DNA of 64,000 bases from Synechococcus sp. M16CYN (GTDB taxonomy: Bacteria > Cyanobacteriota > Cyanobacteriia > PCC-6307 > Cyanobiaceae): assembly GCF_040371545.1 (NCBI RefSeq), contig NZ_AP029048.1:1054001-1118000 (forward strand), in the 5' to 3' direction. The first letter of the stretch is position 1, and each line of letters starts with the position of its first letter. The notes under the pieces were generated by a model, which worked only from the letters and a program-made list of their open reading frames with translations, had not been told where the DNA came from and made no database searches. A program made the position numbers and the translations under genes. This document shows, one piece after another, positions 1-9,694 of the stretch.

Positions 1-365
1 ACCGTCTGGAAGATTTTAGAAATAGATCGGAGATGGAAGTTTCTTTAAAGTTGCTACCCTAATGATGGATTAGTCAACATTGCCAGCCATAGCAGCAAGC
101 TATCAATACTTTGACTCAGTAGACAAGTCCGAGCCGATACTTTGCACGGTCTAAATGTGTGATTAGTCGATGTAAAATTTTAACACAACTTGCAATCAAC
201 AGATTTGATCGCTTCGGTTTATGCCGGTCGTAGAACTATTTAGGAATCGTGGTCTCAGCTCGTTTATTGTAAGGTGATCGGCCGAATTTACATCTTTGAA
301 GTTGCTGCGGGCTACGTCACAATTTTCAATAAAGTTCACTTGTAGCTTTAGGAAGGGATTTTCCC
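1..365. other. Intergenic, no gene recognised
   Basis: No open frame with a credible start or a recognisable protein was found on either strand. At the right end, a short hairpin (AAGGGA/TCCCTT, about 352-367) overlaps the stop codon of the neighbouring minus-strand gene. It could help end that transcript but has no clear T-run. Confidence 0.5.
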
Positions 366-650
366 TTACGAGTCTTTGCCATTGCTACAGGGCATAGCTC
401 TAAGCATAGCTACTAGAGTCCGGTGAGCATCCTCACTGTCCTTCAGGGTATGGTCAAACGGGATTTGAAGAGTGCTCCCATCGACCTCAAGCGTCATATA
501 ATCGGCCTCAACAGTAAGCATTCGAACTTGTTGAGGTGATTCTGCTCCTCCATAATACCTTGAGTAAGCTGCCACAGCATCAGCGTGACTATCATTCATA
601 TGGGCGCAGATACGCGCACTCACAGCAGGAGTTAAAGGATCAGTAGACAT
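366..650 (-). CDS. DUF2470 domain protein (HugZ C-terminal-like)
   Basis: This 94-residue protein consists almost entirely of a DUF2470 domain. The opening segment ICAHMNDSHADAVAAYSRYYGG carries the His-Met-Asn-x-x-His pattern typical of the domain. In other bacteria the domain follows a flavin-like split barrel in haem-degrading HugZ proteins; in cyanobacteria it also occurs alone, as here. A role in haem or iron handling is inferred from the family only. It is transcribed alone, 220 bases from the phycobilisome linker gene on the same strand. The start at 650 is the first ATG of the frame and gives the expected domain boundary. Confidence 0.8.
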   Translation of the reverse strand: MSTDPLTPAVSARICAHMNDSHADAVAAYSRYYGGAESPQQVRMLTVEADYMTLEVDGSTLQIPFDHTLKDSEDAHRTLVAMLRAMPCSNGKDS

Positions 651-872
651 ACTAGAGATTACAAAAGATTAACCCAGATACTGCCAAAGCAGTGCACTCA
701 GCCGAACAACACTAAATCCAATGTAGCATGATAATATTACAAACAAGAGAATGGAAATCACTTTTTGTGGTTTTGTTGACATGATAAAATAGAAGAACAC
801 TATAAAGCATCGAGACTATGTGATTATAATGTTTTCATTCAAGACGATCTTGAAACTAAATACAAAGTGTAT

Positions 873-1775
873 TCAGGTTAGAAATTTTGTCGTTTTCGGT
901 GAAAATATTCTAGCAAATGCTCCAGAAGTTGGATCATTCATTGCACGTGAATAAGAAAAAGCTAGGACTTCATAGCCACCCTCGGCTGTACTCAAACGCC
1001 TAGCATTACTGAATTCCATTAATAGCTGACTGCGACTCTCGATCGTGGTGTCTGAAGCAGCATTGCCAGGAGTGACTCGTCCAAGGTTGGTAAATGTGGA
1101 GCAATAGGTACCTGCTGCCGAGGTCCAAGCGCGTAAATAAGGAACAGTATTGGTTCCAAATATTTCCAAATACTCCTCTGAATGTGTGATCTTCTCGATA
1201 AAATTATCAAACCCTTGCTCGGCGATAAGAGTGATAGCTGCGCTTACTTCAGTCTGATTGATTGGTGGGCGCCCAAGGAGATGTTTGTAACTCAACTCGA
1301 TTCCACGGATGGGAGAGACTTGGAAGAAGTAATTTTGCTTATAAAAATCGGATTTGGCAAGACCAGCTACAAAATCGCGGATAGAGATACTTCCATGCCT
1401 CAATCGAGACTCAAGCTCGATACAGCATTGGTTTTCTGTTAGTCCAAGGTTTCCAAAGATTTGTTTGTAAGCCGCCGTAATGGCAGCTTTTAAGGCGTCA
1501 TTTCCCGTAGAGGCAAATTCATCTGCATCCACAGTGAATGGACATTCGCTGTGGATGCGCTGGCCAATGCCAATGCCGGTGGTGTTGCACAAATTTTCCT
1601 TATATTGATAAACGGTTTTGGCAGCGAGTCCCTTTGTCAGAACTGGCTTACCAAGTCTTTCCTCTTCTCGATAGCGATTGATAGCAGTCTTTTGCTTAGG
1701 TTTCGCAACGTTGTTGAAGGTATATGAAACTCGGCTTAGACTAGTAAAGTCGCGTATCGGCTTGATGACGACCAT
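873..1775 (-). CDS. Phycobilisome linker polypeptide
   Basis: This 300-residue protein carries a phycobilisome linker domain (PBS_linker_poly, roughly residues 75-220). Recognisable stretches include IKAAYKQIF-type and LRHGSISIRDFVAGLAKSDFY, followed by IELSYKHLLGRPP and a segment ending YLRAWTSAAG. It should bind inside phycobiliprotein hexamer discs and order the antenna rods on the cytoplasmic face of thylakoids. No CpcD-type C-terminal capping domain was seen, so it resembles the phycoerythrin rod linkers (CpeC/MpeC-like) or rod-core linkers without a cap. The exact subclass cannot be fixed by eye. It stands alone, away from any phycobiliprotein genes, and is basic at its N-terminus. It shows that the organism builds phycobilisomes. 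Confidence 0.85.
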   Translation of the reverse strand: MVVIKPIRDFTSLSRVSYTFNNVAKPKQKTAINRYREEERLGKPVLTKGLAAKTVYQYKENLCNTTGIGIGQRIHSECPFTVDADEFASTGNDALKAAITAAYKQIFGNLGLTENQCCIELESRLRHGSISIRDFVAGLAKSDFYKQNYFFQVSPIRGIELSYKHLLGRPPINQTEVSAAITLIAEQGFDNFIEKITHSEEYLEIFGTNTVPYLRAWTSAAGTYCSTFTNLGRVTPGNAASDTTIESRSQLLMEFSNARRLSTAEGGYEVLAFSYSRAMNDPTSGAFARIFSPKTTKFLT

Positions 1776-1934
1776 TGGTGAGTTTTATCGAGAGACTTAA
1801 GTGTGAGAATAAAGCTATGCGGTTATTCAGCCTCTTGAGAGGGGAGGTTTGCAACAAAATGCTCGGCACGCAATTTGCTTGGGTTCTTATTTGAAGAATT
1901 GATTCTTTTTACAAATTATTCCATTTAGTCTTGC

Positions 1935-3179
1935 TTAGTCGATTGTTTGACCTTGGCCATCGCTAAGAGCTAATCGAGCTACTCCTGCTGCAGGCGGCTG
2001 ATTACAGGTGATTACTGGACAGCCCAAACGACGCTCTCTGATCCTCCGCCACTGCGGATTGCGTGCCCCACCTCCAAGGCTGATCACTCTCTTGGGGCGA
2101 TTCGCTCCTAAACATGCCAAGGTTTCCCAGCCTTGTGCCTCGATTTCGGCAAGTCCTTCTAACAAACCATGAAGATACAGTGCGTCACTTGTGGGGCGTG
2201 GTTCCAGTATTGGCTGCAGGGTCGGATCATCCACCGGGAACCTTTCCCCGGGTCGGGGCAGTGGGCGAAATACCAAGTTACTATCACTTTCGGGATTGAT
2301 TTGGCGACTGAGTTCGTTTAGCTGCGTATCGGTAAAGAATCGACGCAACACGCCTGCTCCAGCATTGGATGAGCCGCCACAGAGCCATTTTCCTCTGATG
2401 TAGTGATTTGTTACGCCTTGCCCTTGAACTGGGTGCTTTGTGAAACGTTTCATCGCTAGGGTAGTTCCCAAAACTGTAACGCCGTCATCTTCACCGGGTT
2501 CTGCGGCTAACACCGCGGCATTAGAATCCGTCGTGCCAGTGCAGACTTGAAGATCAGCAGGAAGTCGAAGCTCTTTTGCTCTTGCTCTCGCTATTGTCCC
2601 CAGCCTAATGCCGCTGGAGCGAATGGTGGGCAGTCGGTTCTGCCATACTTGTTCAGAGAGTGAATTAAGCCAGCAACTATTTTCTGGGTTCCATCCCAAG
2701 CGGAAGTTGTTGCTTGCTTCGCCCCATCTCCAGTCATTTAAAAGCCAGCCACTGATCCAATCCGCCTGGTGACGTAGGAGCGTGGATGAGCCATACATTT
2801 TGGTTAAGTGAAGTGCACGTGCCAAGCTGCCACTGCTACTTGCAGCGGGGCCTCCTTCCGGTGCTAGCTCCTGCAGCTGCTGCTCATACCCCCGACAAGT
2901 CTGCCAATAGCCTAGAGCAGGTCCACAGGCCACTCCCTGCTCATCACAAGCGAGCAAAGTGCCCGATGTACCATCAACTGCGACGGCCCTAATTCTACGT
3001 CGTTGGTCAAAGGGGATCCCCTTGATTAGCTTTGAGCAACTCTGTATCCAGTCTTCGGATCTGCTTAGACCAACGTTATAAGAGATGGATTGTGAGTATC
3101 GGAGAGATTTCTTCTGATCAAGGACGGCAACACGAACACCACTAGTACCCAAATCGATGCCAAGCACCAAAACATTCAT
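1935..3179 (-). CDS. FGGY-family sugar kinase (D-ribulose kinase-like)
   Basis: This 414-residue kinase opens with the FGGY/ASKHA phosphate-1 motif (GIDLGTSGVRVAV) and has a second nucleotide-binding region with CTGTTDSNAAVLAA and a C-terminal adenosine motif (ISLGGGARNPQW). It is shorter than xylulokinases (about 500 residues) and matches the compact cyanobacterial/plastid group represented by the Synechococcus elongatus kinase reported to act on D-ribulose. Substrate is inferred from that resemblance. It is the last gene of a tight minus-strand run (rpsA, HAD, metK, kinase), starting only 7 bases after the metK stop. Confidence 0.82.
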   Translation of the reverse strand: MNVLVLGIDLGTSGVRVAVLDQKKSLRYSQSISYNVGLSRSEDWIQSCSKLIKGIPFDQRRRIRAVAVDGTSGTLLACDEQGVACGPALGYWQTCRGYEQQLQELAPEGGPAASSSGSLARALHLTKMYGSSTLLRHQADWISGWLLNDWRWGEASNNFRLGWNPENSCWLNSLSEQVWQNRLPTIRSSGIRLGTIARARAKELRLPADLQVCTGTTDSNAAVLAAEPGEDDGVTVLGTTLAMKRFTKHPVQGQGVTNHYIRGKWLCGGSSNAGAGVLRRFFTDTQLNELSRQINPESDSNLVFRPLPRPGERFPVDDPTLQPILEPRPTSDALYLHGLLEGLAEIEAQGWETLACLGANRPKRVISLGGGARNPQWRRIRERRLGCPVITCNQPPAAGVARLALSDGQGQTID

Positions 3180-3186
3180 AACTCAA

Positions 3187-4419
3187 TCAGGCCTTGCGCA
3201 GTTCTTCCGCTTTTGCGTCGACGTCTTCCCAGGGAAGATTGAGATCATTGCGGCCAAAGTGTCCATAGACCGCGGTGTTTTGGTAAAAGCGCCCGCCGCG
3301 TTGTTGAGGTAAATGACGCAATCCAAAGTTTTCGATAATGGCGCCTGGACGTGGATCAAAATGCCTTTGAACAAGGGCAGCTAGATCTTCATTAGATGCC
3401 TTTCCGGTGCCAAAAGATTCCACTAGAACTGAAACGGGTTTGGCAATACCGATTGCGTAGCTTAGCTGAACCTCAGCCCGTTTAGTTAGACCAGAGGCTA
3501 CAAGAGCTTTGGCAACAAAGCGCGCAGCGTAGGCAGCTGAGCGATCCACCTTAGTAGGATCTTTGCCAGAAAAAGCGCCACCACCATGGCGAGCGTAGCC
3601 ACCGTAGGTGTCTACGATGATTTTGCGTCCGGTGAGACCAACGTCCCCTTGAGGGCCACCCACGACAAACTTGCCTGTAGGGTTGACGAGGTATTTAGTG
3701 TTTTTTCGATTGGTCTCGAGGTCGAGGTTGAGACCGGAAATAGCAGGAATTACCACATGGATCCAGAGGTCTTCAGTGATATACCTGCGAATAGCTTGCT
3801 CGTCGCTCATTCCGCCCACTTCTGCAGTGTGCTGAGTAGAAATTAGAATTGTGTCAATGGCGACGGGTTGACCGTTCTCGTAAACCACGCTGACTTGGGT
3901 TTTACCATCAGGTAGGAGATAGTCGAGGGTTCTGTCGTGGCGCACTTCAGCAAGGCGACGTGCTAAGCGGTGCGCCAAACTGATAGGCAACGGCATCAAT
4001 TCTGGAGTCTCATTACAGGCGTAACCGAACATAATCCCCTGATCACCGGCACCAACCTTGCTGAAAGGATCACCAACATGGTCACCTGCTTCATTCACAC
4101 CCTTAGCAATGTCTGGAGATTGCTGATCCAATGCCACAAGCACAGAGCAGCTGCTAGCATCGAATCCGCTTGCTCGGGCTTCGCTATATCCGATTTCTTT
4201 GATCACATCCCGAACGAGACGGATAAAATCCACTCTCGCTTTTGAGGTTACCTCACCCATAATCATGCAAAGGCCAGTATTTACAACTGTTTCGCAGGCC
4301 ACACGACTGCTAGGGTCTTGTGAGAGTAAAGCGTCCAGGATGGCATCACTTACCTGATCGCAAATTTTGTCCGGATGGCCTTCGGTAACAGATTCCGAAG
4401 TGAAGACGTAACGGCTCAT
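3187..4419 (-). CDS. metK: S-adenosylmethionine synthetase
   Basis: MetK makes S-adenosylmethionine from methionine and ATP, the main methyl donor in the cytoplasm. The 410-residue protein is full length. It starts with the family signature ([25 protein letters not shown]) and contains [12 protein letters not shown], the second ATP-binding signature, and [19 protein letters not shown] with the catalytic lysine region. It lies between a HAD phosphatase and a sugar kinase with gaps of 24 and 7 bases, so co-transcription is likely. No SAM riboswitch was seen upstream; the gene is internal to the cluster. Confidence 0.97.
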   Translation of the reverse strand: MSRYVFTSESVTEGHPDKICDQVSDAILDALLSQDPSSRVACETVVNTGLCMIMGEVTSKARVDFIRLVRDVIKEIGYSEARASGFDASSCSVLVALDQQSPDIAKGVNEAGDHVGDPFSKVGAGDQGIMFGYACNETPELMPLPISLAHRLARRLAEVRHDRTLDYLLPDGKTQVSVVYENGQPVAIDTILISTQHTAEVGGMSDEQAIRRYITEDLWIHVVIPAISGLNLDLETNRKNTKYLVNPTGKFVVGGPQGDVGLTGRKIIVDTYGGYARHGGGAFSGKDPTKVDRSAAYAARFVAKALVASGLTKRAEVQLSYAIGIAKPVSVLVESFGTGKASNEDLAALVQRHFDPRPGAIIENFGLRHLPQQRGGRFYQNTAVYGHFGRNDLNLPWEDVDAKAEELRKA

Positions 4420-4443
4420 GCAGATTGATGTCTTGCAAGGACT

Positions 4444-5217
4444 TTACAAGTCAGCTTCAAGATCAAGCTCATTCCAATGATCTAACCGATGGATCGCAGA
4501 AGGTAGATCGGGATTCAACTGCCATCCGCCAAAGTAACCAATGATGCAGCCAATACCGGCCCCCTTCGCCATCTCTAAATCTGTCTCCGCATCGCCGATC
4601 AAAGCGCACTGATACGGAGCAAGATTGAGGCGAGTACAGAGTTGTCGCACTGCATTCGGATCTGGTTTTCTTGGTCGATTATCGGCACTCCAGCAGTCGA
4701 CGATGAGTGAATTAATGTCTTGATTTCGCAGAAAGGCTTGAATCGCTACAGTGGTATCATTGCTGATCACTGCGTTCTGGATGGATGCACGAGCTAACTT
4801 TTCCAGCAGTGCTTTTGCGCCTGTTAATAGCCGACGCGAGTCCCCACCATTATCGTGCTGCTGATCAACTTGTTTAAAACAGATATTTGCTAAAGCAATA
4901 GCTTCAGGCCAGCTAGAACCAAAAATGCATAAAATGGTCGCTGTTGAGATGAGATTATCCTGGCGAGTTGCTACGGCAAGGGTTCCTCCTGGATGAAGTG
5001 CTCCTCCTCGAAGTCCAAAGGCTTTACGTAAAGTGATCTCAAGTTGATCAAGATTAGAAGACCCTTTGTATTGGATCCAGAGATCCCGAATTACGCTAAC
5101 CCTTCGCTCAAACAAGTCAAGGAGATATGGCTCGCTATGGCAGAGGGTGCCGTCTTTGTCAAACAGCACCCCGTCAACCGTACCAATGGGCTGTCCCTTT
5201 AGCAGTAAGGTAGCCAT
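4444..5217 (-). CDS. HAD-superfamily hydrolase (phosphoglycolate-phosphatase-like)
   Basis: The 257-residue protein has HAD motif I (VLFDKDGTL, nucleophile Asp near residue 20), a helical cap insert, motif II (AVISNDTT), and motif III/IV (KPDPNAVRQLC and ALIGDAETDLEMAKGAG). It should be a Mg-dependent phosphatase of a small phosphorylated metabolite. The layout resembles phosphoglycolate phosphatase, but the cap is not diagnostic and the substrate is unknown. It sits between rpsA (15-base gap) and metK (24-base gap) on the same strand, so it is probably in the same transcript. Confidence 0.8.
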   Translation of the reverse strand: MATLLLKGQPIGTVDGVLFDKDGTLCHSEPYLLDLFERRVSVIRDLWIQYKGSSNLDQLEITLRKAFGLRGGALHPGGTLAVATRQDNLISTATILCIFGSSWPEAIALANICFKQVDQQHDNGGDSRRLLTGAKALLEKLARASIQNAVISNDTTVAIQAFLRNQDINSLIVDCWSADNRPRKPDPNAVRQLCTRLNLAPYQCALIGDAETDLEMAKGAGIGCIIGYFGGWQLNPDLPSAIHRLDHWNELDLEADL

Positions 5218-5232
5218 ATAGCCATCAGCGAC

Positions 5233-6339
5233 TCAAATCATCATCGAGCTGATTGGATCTTCTCCTTCTTCGGCTTGTTCTTGAAGCATCTGTTTGTAGC
5301 GAGCAGCCATTTCCTCAGCCTTGTCAAATACCTTCTGAGGATCAGTAAGCATGTCACCCGGTTCAGGTTCAAGAGCTTTGGTAGAAAGGGAAATGCGACC
5401 TCGCTCCGCATCAAGATCAATTATCATCACTTTCATTTGGTCATTCACATTCAGAACCGAATGGGGTGTTTCAATGTGCTCGTGACTAATTTCAGAGATG
5501 TGCAACAACCCACTTACGCCGCCTATATCGATAAAGGCGCCATAAGGCTTAATACCACGAACCGCGCCAACTACTACTTCACCCACTTCCAAGCGATTCA
5601 TCTTGCGCTCTACTAAGGCGCGGCGATGACTCAAGACCAAACGGTTGCGCTCTTCATCCACTTCAAGAAATTTAAGTGGAAGGAAGTCGGCGACTAGCTC
5701 TTCTTTTGGCTTGCGTGTACTGATATGAGAGCCAGGAATAAAGCCACGTAATCCTTCGACGCGAACTAATGCACCACCGCGATTGGTTGCAAATACTTCC
5801 GAATAGATCGTAGCGTCTTCTTTCTGAAGCTGGCGAACCCGTTCCCAGGCGCGTTGATATTCTATCCTTCGAATGGAAAGCGCTAGCTGTCCGTCTTCAT
5901 TTTCTTCGCTCATGATGAAGAATTCACGGATTTCTCCAGGTTGGAGAACATCACCTAAATCTTCTACCCGATTAATCGACACCTCTTGTAGAGGCATAAA
6001 AGCTGCTGTCTTTGCTCCTATATCAATCATAGCGCCTTTAGATTCCAGCGCAAAGACAGTACCGTTAACAACATCGCCGGGTTTAAAATTATAGTCGTAT
6101 TTACTGAGCAATAACGCAAACTCATCTAAAGTAAAACCGGCATCCTCGAGATTGTTGCGGTTGGCCCTGTTGCTGGGATCATCAGCTGTCGGAACATCTT
6201 CAGGGAGACCCAGTTCTTCTATTTCGAATACTTGCTCAGTAGTAACAACACTATCTACCGCGGCAACAGCAGAGACTGCTGCGGTTGATGTTGCGCTGCT
6301 GAGATCTTGGGTCTGCTCTTCAATGGGCGTTGCGGTCAT
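5233..6339 (-). CDS. rpsA: 30S ribosomal protein S1
   Basis: Cyanobacterial S1 binds mRNA on the small ribosomal subunit. This copy is 368 residues with three S1/OB-fold repeats: FKPGDVVNGTVFALESKGAMIDIG, a more divergent middle repeat around IYSEVFATNRGGALVRVEGLRGFIPGS, and LEVGEVVVGAVRGIKPYGAFIDIGGVSGLLHISEIS. Three repeats instead of the six of Escherichia coli are normal for cyanobacteria. A longer frame exists to 6393, but its extra 18 residues look unrelated; the ATG at 6339 gives the N-terminus MTATPIEE, which I favour. An acidic, low-complexity N-terminal tail of about 60 residues precedes repeat one. It heads the rpsA-HAD-metK-kinase run. Confidence 0.93.
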   Translation of the reverse strand: MTATPIEEQTQDLSSATSTAAVSAVAAVDSVVTTEQVFEIEELGLPEDVPTADDPSNRANRNNLEDAGFTLDEFALLLSKYDYNFKPGDVVNGTVFALESKGAMIDIGAKTAAFMPLQEVSINRVEDLGDVLQPGEIREFFIMSEENEDGQLALSIRRIEYQRAWERVRQLQKEDATIYSEVFATNRGGALVRVEGLRGFIPGSHISTRKPKEELVADFLPLKFLEVDEERNRLVLSHRRALVERKMNRLEVGEVVVGAVRGIKPYGAFIDIGGVSGLLHISEISHEHIETPHSVLNVNDQMKVMIIDLDAERGRISLSTKALEPEPGDMLTDPQKVFDKAEEMAARYKQMLQEQAEEGEDPISSMMI

Positions 6340-6441
6340 GGAGATCTGGCGGTCTACCTCGTGTGGGCAGTTCGAATAATTCACGCAGAACACCCGCCGA
6401 CGCTCTACGGACAGTGTGCAATTCTACAGATATATTAGACT

Positions 6442-6918
6442 TCAAACCACTGCGGCCAGGTGCCCTTGTTCAGTATTCATTGTTTCAAGGGTGGAAACGA
6501 AATCGTCAATACCGCGAAACTGTCGATAAACAGAGGCAAAGCGGATATAAGCAACTTCATTGATCTGTTTGAGTCCTTCTAGAATCAGTTCGCCAATCTC
6601 AGCGCTTGCGATCTCTTTCTCTGCACGTTGCTGAAGGTGTAGCTCCAAGTGCTCGACTAGATTTTCGATCCGTGACTCATCAAGCCTTATTTTATCGCAA
6701 GCACGGTTCAGACCGTGAAGTACTTTATTGCGATTGAAGATTTCTCTGCTCCCATCGCGTTTGATAACCATGATTGGAACAGTTTCAACTCGTTCATAGG
6801 TAGTGAATCTAAAATCACAATTGAGACACTCCCGACGACGTCGCACACTGCGCCCACCATCTGCAGCCCTGGATTCAAGGACTCGGCTATCTGTGTTTTG
6901 GCAAGAGGGACACTGCAA
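6442..6918 (-). CDS. nrdR: Transcriptional repressor NrdR
   Basis: NrdR represses ribonucleotide reductase genes when bound to ATP/dATP. The protein has an N-terminal zinc ribbon (CPSC ... CLNC) followed by an ATP-cone domain ([20 protein letters not shown] onward). The frame is open to an ATG at 6987, but no upstream residues match the family. Starting at the TTG at 6916-6918 gives an N-terminus (M)[16 protein letters not shown], exactly the family norm, and a length of 158 residues. A GGAAC stretch a few bases upstream can serve as ribosome binding site. No ribonucleotide reductase gene is in the window. Start choice is moderately certain, identity very certain. Confidence 0.92.
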   Translation of the reverse strand: MQCPSCQNTDSRVLESRAADGGRSVRRRRECLNCDFRFTTYERVETVPIMVIKRDGSREIFNRNKVLHGLNRACDKIRLDESRIENLVEHLELHLQQRAEKEIASAEIGELILEGLKQINEVAYIRFASVYRQFRGIDDFVSTLETMNTEQGHLAAVV

Positions 6919-7097
6919 CCCAGTTCCAAAATGAATATGCATTGACTGTAAGCATTGATTTGTGACTTGAAAAGGGCAACCGCTCAATGTCTATTTTCAG
7001 TAAGAGTTTTTTGGCAGACTTGGACCGCTTCGTTCGGTTTTCGATAACTAAGTCCATGGTGCAACTGAACTTGCTCACATTTGCTGTTTGATTAAGC

Positions 7098-7126
7098 ATA
7101 AAAAACCCCACCGAAGTGGGGTTTTG
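7098..7126 (-). terminator. Rho-independent terminator of psbB-psbT
   Basis: On the minus strand there is a perfect 10-bp stem, AAAACCCCAC with GTGGGGTTTT (7102-7111 and 7116-7125), closed by a TTCG tetraloop and followed by a run of six T. It lies 10 bases past the psbT stop codon and is a textbook intrinsic terminator. Confidence 0.9.
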
Positions 7127-7135
7127 CCAATCTGA

Positions 7136-7231
7136 TTACTTACCGATCTTTGGCGGATCGCGAAAGGCGATGGCAAAGAATAATGTCGCAATTGCAAAAA
7201 AGAGTATGAGGACGTAAGCGAAGCTTTCCAT
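7136..7231 (-). CDS. psbT: Photosystem II reaction centre protein PsbT
   Basis: This 31-residue single-span membrane protein reads [20 protein letters not shown] then [11 protein letters not shown], the usual PsbT form: one hydrophobic helix followed by a short basic stromal tail. PsbT lies at the dimer interface of photosystem II, near D1 and CP47, and helps QA-site repair after photodamage. It starts 38 bases after psbB on the same strand, so the two form an operon that ends in the terminator at 7098-7126. A short purine-rich stretch (AGGAGAA) just upstream of the ATG is a good ribosome binding site. Confidence 0.95.
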   Translation of the reverse strand: MESFAYVLILFFAIATLFFAIAFRDPPKIGK

Positions 7232-7269
7232 CGAGAGTTCTCCTTGACTTAATTAGATAGGAAAGATCA

Positions 7270-8829
7270 TCAATTAAGAGGTGTCCCCGCTGGAGGTAGG
7301 TATCCCTCAGGCAAACGGCGTGTGGATCTGTCTCCTAATTTGGCGAACAAGCCGAACTCAACTTGATCACCCAGGTCTGGGTCAATACCCGCGAACACAT
7401 CGCGATACAGGGTGCGAGCACCGTGCCAAATATGACCAAAGAAGAAAAGAAGCGCGAAGGTCGCGTGTCCAAAGGTGAACCATCCGCGAGGTGAGCTACG
7501 GAAAACACCATCGGACTGGTAGGTGTCACGGTCAAAGTCGAACGCTTCACCCAACTGAGATTTACGTGCCAAGCGTTTCACGTCTGCAGGATCAGCAAAT
7601 TGCTGGCCATCAAGTGCTCCGCCGAATACCTGAGCGGTAACTCCTTGCTGCTCAAAAGAGTACTTGGCTTCAGCGCGTCGAAAAGGAATATCAGCACGAA
7701 CAATTCCTTGTTCGTCTTCCAAAACGACCGGGAAGTTCTCGAAAAAGTTAGGTAAACGTCGCACTTGAAGTTCACGGCCGTTGCCGTCGGTAAACACGAC
7801 ATGACCAAGCCAGGATGTAGCTAGACCATCGCCATTCACCATGGGGCCAACTCGGAACAAGCCACCTTTCGCTGGGCTGTTACCGACGTAATCATAAAAC
7901 GCTAGCTTTTCGGGAATCGAAGCAAAAGCTTCTCCTCGAGTAGCGCCGTTATCCATAGCAACTTCAACACGACGATTAATTTCCGATTTGAAATAACCCT
8001 GATCCCATTGGTATCGAGTAGGACCAAAAAGTTCAACGGGGGTGGCGGCAGAGCCGTACCACATAGTCCCTGCTACGATGAATGCGGCGAAGAATACTGC
8101 TGCAATTGCGCTAGCTAAAACGGTTTCAATATTGCCCATTCTCAGAGCTTTATAAAGACGCTCAGGGGGACGGGTTGTAATGTGGAAAATTCCAGCAATG
8201 ATTCCGACAATTCCTGCAGCTATGTGGTGTGCAACGATGCCTCCGGGGTTAAAAGGATTGAATCCTTCCGGCCCCCAAGAAGGCTGCACAGCTTGCAAGT
8301 GACCTGTAATACCATATGGATCTGATATCCACATGCCAGGCCCAAACACTCCCGTGAGGTGAAAAGCTCCAAATCCAAAACAGCCAAGACCAGCCAGTAG
8401 AAGATGGATACCGAAAATCTTGGGTAGATCAAGCGCAGGTTCTCCGGTTCTAGGGTCCTGCCAGATTTCAAGATCCCAGTAAGTCCAATGCCAGATGGCG
8501 GCCAGCATTAGCAGACCAGAAAAAACTATGTGGGCGGCAGCAACACCTTCGAAACTCCAAAAACCTGGGTCAACCCCGGTTTCACCAGTGATGCTCCAAC
8601 CACCCCAGCTACCGGTGACTCCTAGGCGGGACATGAAAGGCATCACGAACATGCCCTGACGCCACATCGGATTCAAGATAGCGTCAGACGGGTCAAAGAT
8701 GGCCAATTCGTACAAGGCCATGGAGCCGGCCCAGCCGGCAACCAGAGCTGTATGCATGAGGTGCACAGCCAAAAGGCGACCCGGGTCATTAATGACGACG
8801 GTGTGCACCCGATACCAGGGCAATCCCAT
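7270..8829 (-). CDS. psbB: Photosystem II CP47 chlorophyll protein
   Basis: CP47 is the core antenna of photosystem II, binding chlorophyll a and beta-carotene and funnelling energy to D1/D2. The protein is 519 residues with six membrane helices and the large lumenal loop between helices 5 and 6 ([36 protein letters not shown]). Histidine-rich helices such as [16 protein letters not shown] and [17 protein letters not shown] are chlorophyll ligands. The frame opens 9 codons earlier, but the ATG at 8829 gives the canonical N-terminus [20 protein letters not shown]. It is divergent from the ferredoxin gene at 9030, with 200 bases between for both promoters. Confidence 0.98.
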   Translation of the reverse strand: MGLPWYRVHTVVINDPGRLLAVHLMHTALVAGWAGSMALYELAIFDPSDAILNPMWRQGMFVMPFMSRLGVTGSWGGWSITGETGVDPGFWSFEGVAAAHIVFSGLLMLAAIWHWTYWDLEIWQDPRTGEPALDLPKIFGIHLLLAGLGCFGFGAFHLTGVFGPGMWISDPYGITGHLQAVQPSWGPEGFNPFNPGGIVAHHIAAGIVGIIAGIFHITTRPPERLYKALRMGNIETVLASAIAAVFFAAFIVAGTMWYGSAATPVELFGPTRYQWDQGYFKSEINRRVEVAMDNGATRGEAFASIPEKLAFYDYVGNSPAKGGLFRVGPMVNGDGLATSWLGHVVFTDGNGRELQVRRLPNFFENFPVVLEDEQGIVRADIPFRRAEAKYSFEQQGVTAQVFGGALDGQQFADPADVKRLARKSQLGEAFDFDRDTYQSDGVFRSSPRGWFTFGHATFALLFFFGHIWHGARTLYRDVFAGIDPDLGDQVEFGLFAKLGDRSTRRLPEGYLPPAGTPLN

Positions 8830-9029
8830 AGGTACAAGTTCGGGGGACAAGGCCACGTAAACACGCAGCCAAACGAAGGGGATCCTAAAGGTTTCTGTTC
8901 GGTAGTTGATCGTAATTATTGCGAATTCCGACAGTCCTGCAACTTCCGGTCACAAGGTTTTCACTCTACGAATGTGCACAAAATGCAAACTTTGACTACA
9001 TGATGGGGGCTTGTGTGACGTTTAACCTC

Positions 9030-9506
9030 ATGCCGGCAATCCGTTTTGTTCGTGAAGGTCGTGACGTGGAGTGCTACCCCGGAGAAAATCTACGTGAAGT
9101 AGCCCTACGTGAACGCATCGAGCTTTACGGTCTTAAAGGTCAGCTTGGTAACTGCGGTGGATGCGGTCAGTGCAGCACCTGCTTTGTTGCCGTCATTGAT
9201 GGGAGCGATGCTGATGCTTTGACGGCTCGCACTCCTGTAGAAGACAACAAGCTTCGTCGCCGCCCTCAAGATTGGCGCTTGGCCTGTCAAGCGCTTGTTG
9301 AAAAATCGCTTTTGGTGTTGACCCGTCCTCAAGTGCGCTTACCAGAAGCAAAAGCCCGCCTTGCAGCTGCTCGTCAAGCTCCTTTACCCACAGGACCTAT
9401 TGCCTGGCCAACTTCTCCCAATAGCGAGCCTGAAAGTGAAAAAGACATGGTCGGAAACGACTCTGATGAGAAAGTTTCGGGTGCTACCGCCAATGAAGAG
9501 GCATAA
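9030..9506 (+). CDS. 2Fe-2S ferredoxin-like protein
   Basis: The 158-residue protein has a 2Fe-2S ferredoxin domain in its first 100 residues (MPAIRFVREGRDVECYPGEN start) with a cysteine cluster NCGGCGQCSTC at 42-51 and a distal cysteine at 86. The likely ligands are 42, 48, 51 and 86, with Cys45 an extra. A 55-residue tail rich in Pro, Ser, Asp and Glu follows, of unknown role. Electron-transfer partner is not evident. The open frame begins at 8919, but the ATG at 9030 gives the family-like start. psbM follows after 59 bases on the same strand. Confidence 0.85.
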   Translation: MPAIRFVREGRDVECYPGENLREVALRERIELYGLKGQLGNCGGCGQCSTCFVAVIDGSDADALTARTPVEDNKLRRRPQDWRLACQALVEKSLLVLTRPQVRLPEAKARLAAARQAPLPTGPIAWPTSPNSEPESEKDMVGNDSDEKVSGATANEEA

Positions 9507-9565
9507 CCCTGCTGCGCCCTTAGTCACCTGCCAGTGATACCTTCGCGGATACTCCTTCAGCGACC

Positions 9566-9670
9566 ATGGAAACCAACGATCTCGGATTCGTCGCCAGCCT
9601 CATGTTCATTCTGGTTCCGGCGATCTTCCTGATCATCCTCTACATCGGTACAAATCGCAGCGAGAGCTGA
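9566..9670 (+). CDS. psbM: Photosystem II reaction centre protein PsbM
   Basis: A 34-residue single-span protein: METNDLGFVASLMFILVPAI followed by FLIILYIGTNRSES. This is the standard PsbM sequence form, with a membrane helix and a short polar tail. PsbM sits at the monomer-monomer interface of the photosystem II dimer. It follows the ferredoxin-like gene by 59 bases and probably shares its transcript. Confidence 0.95.
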   Translation: METNDLGFVASLMFILVPAIFLIILYIGTNRSES

Positions 9671-9694
9671 ATATTATTTCCATTTAAAAAACTT

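Noticed and set aside
4420-4443. SAM riboswitch before metK
   Set aside because: Only 24 bases separate it from the HAD gene; no room and no motif.
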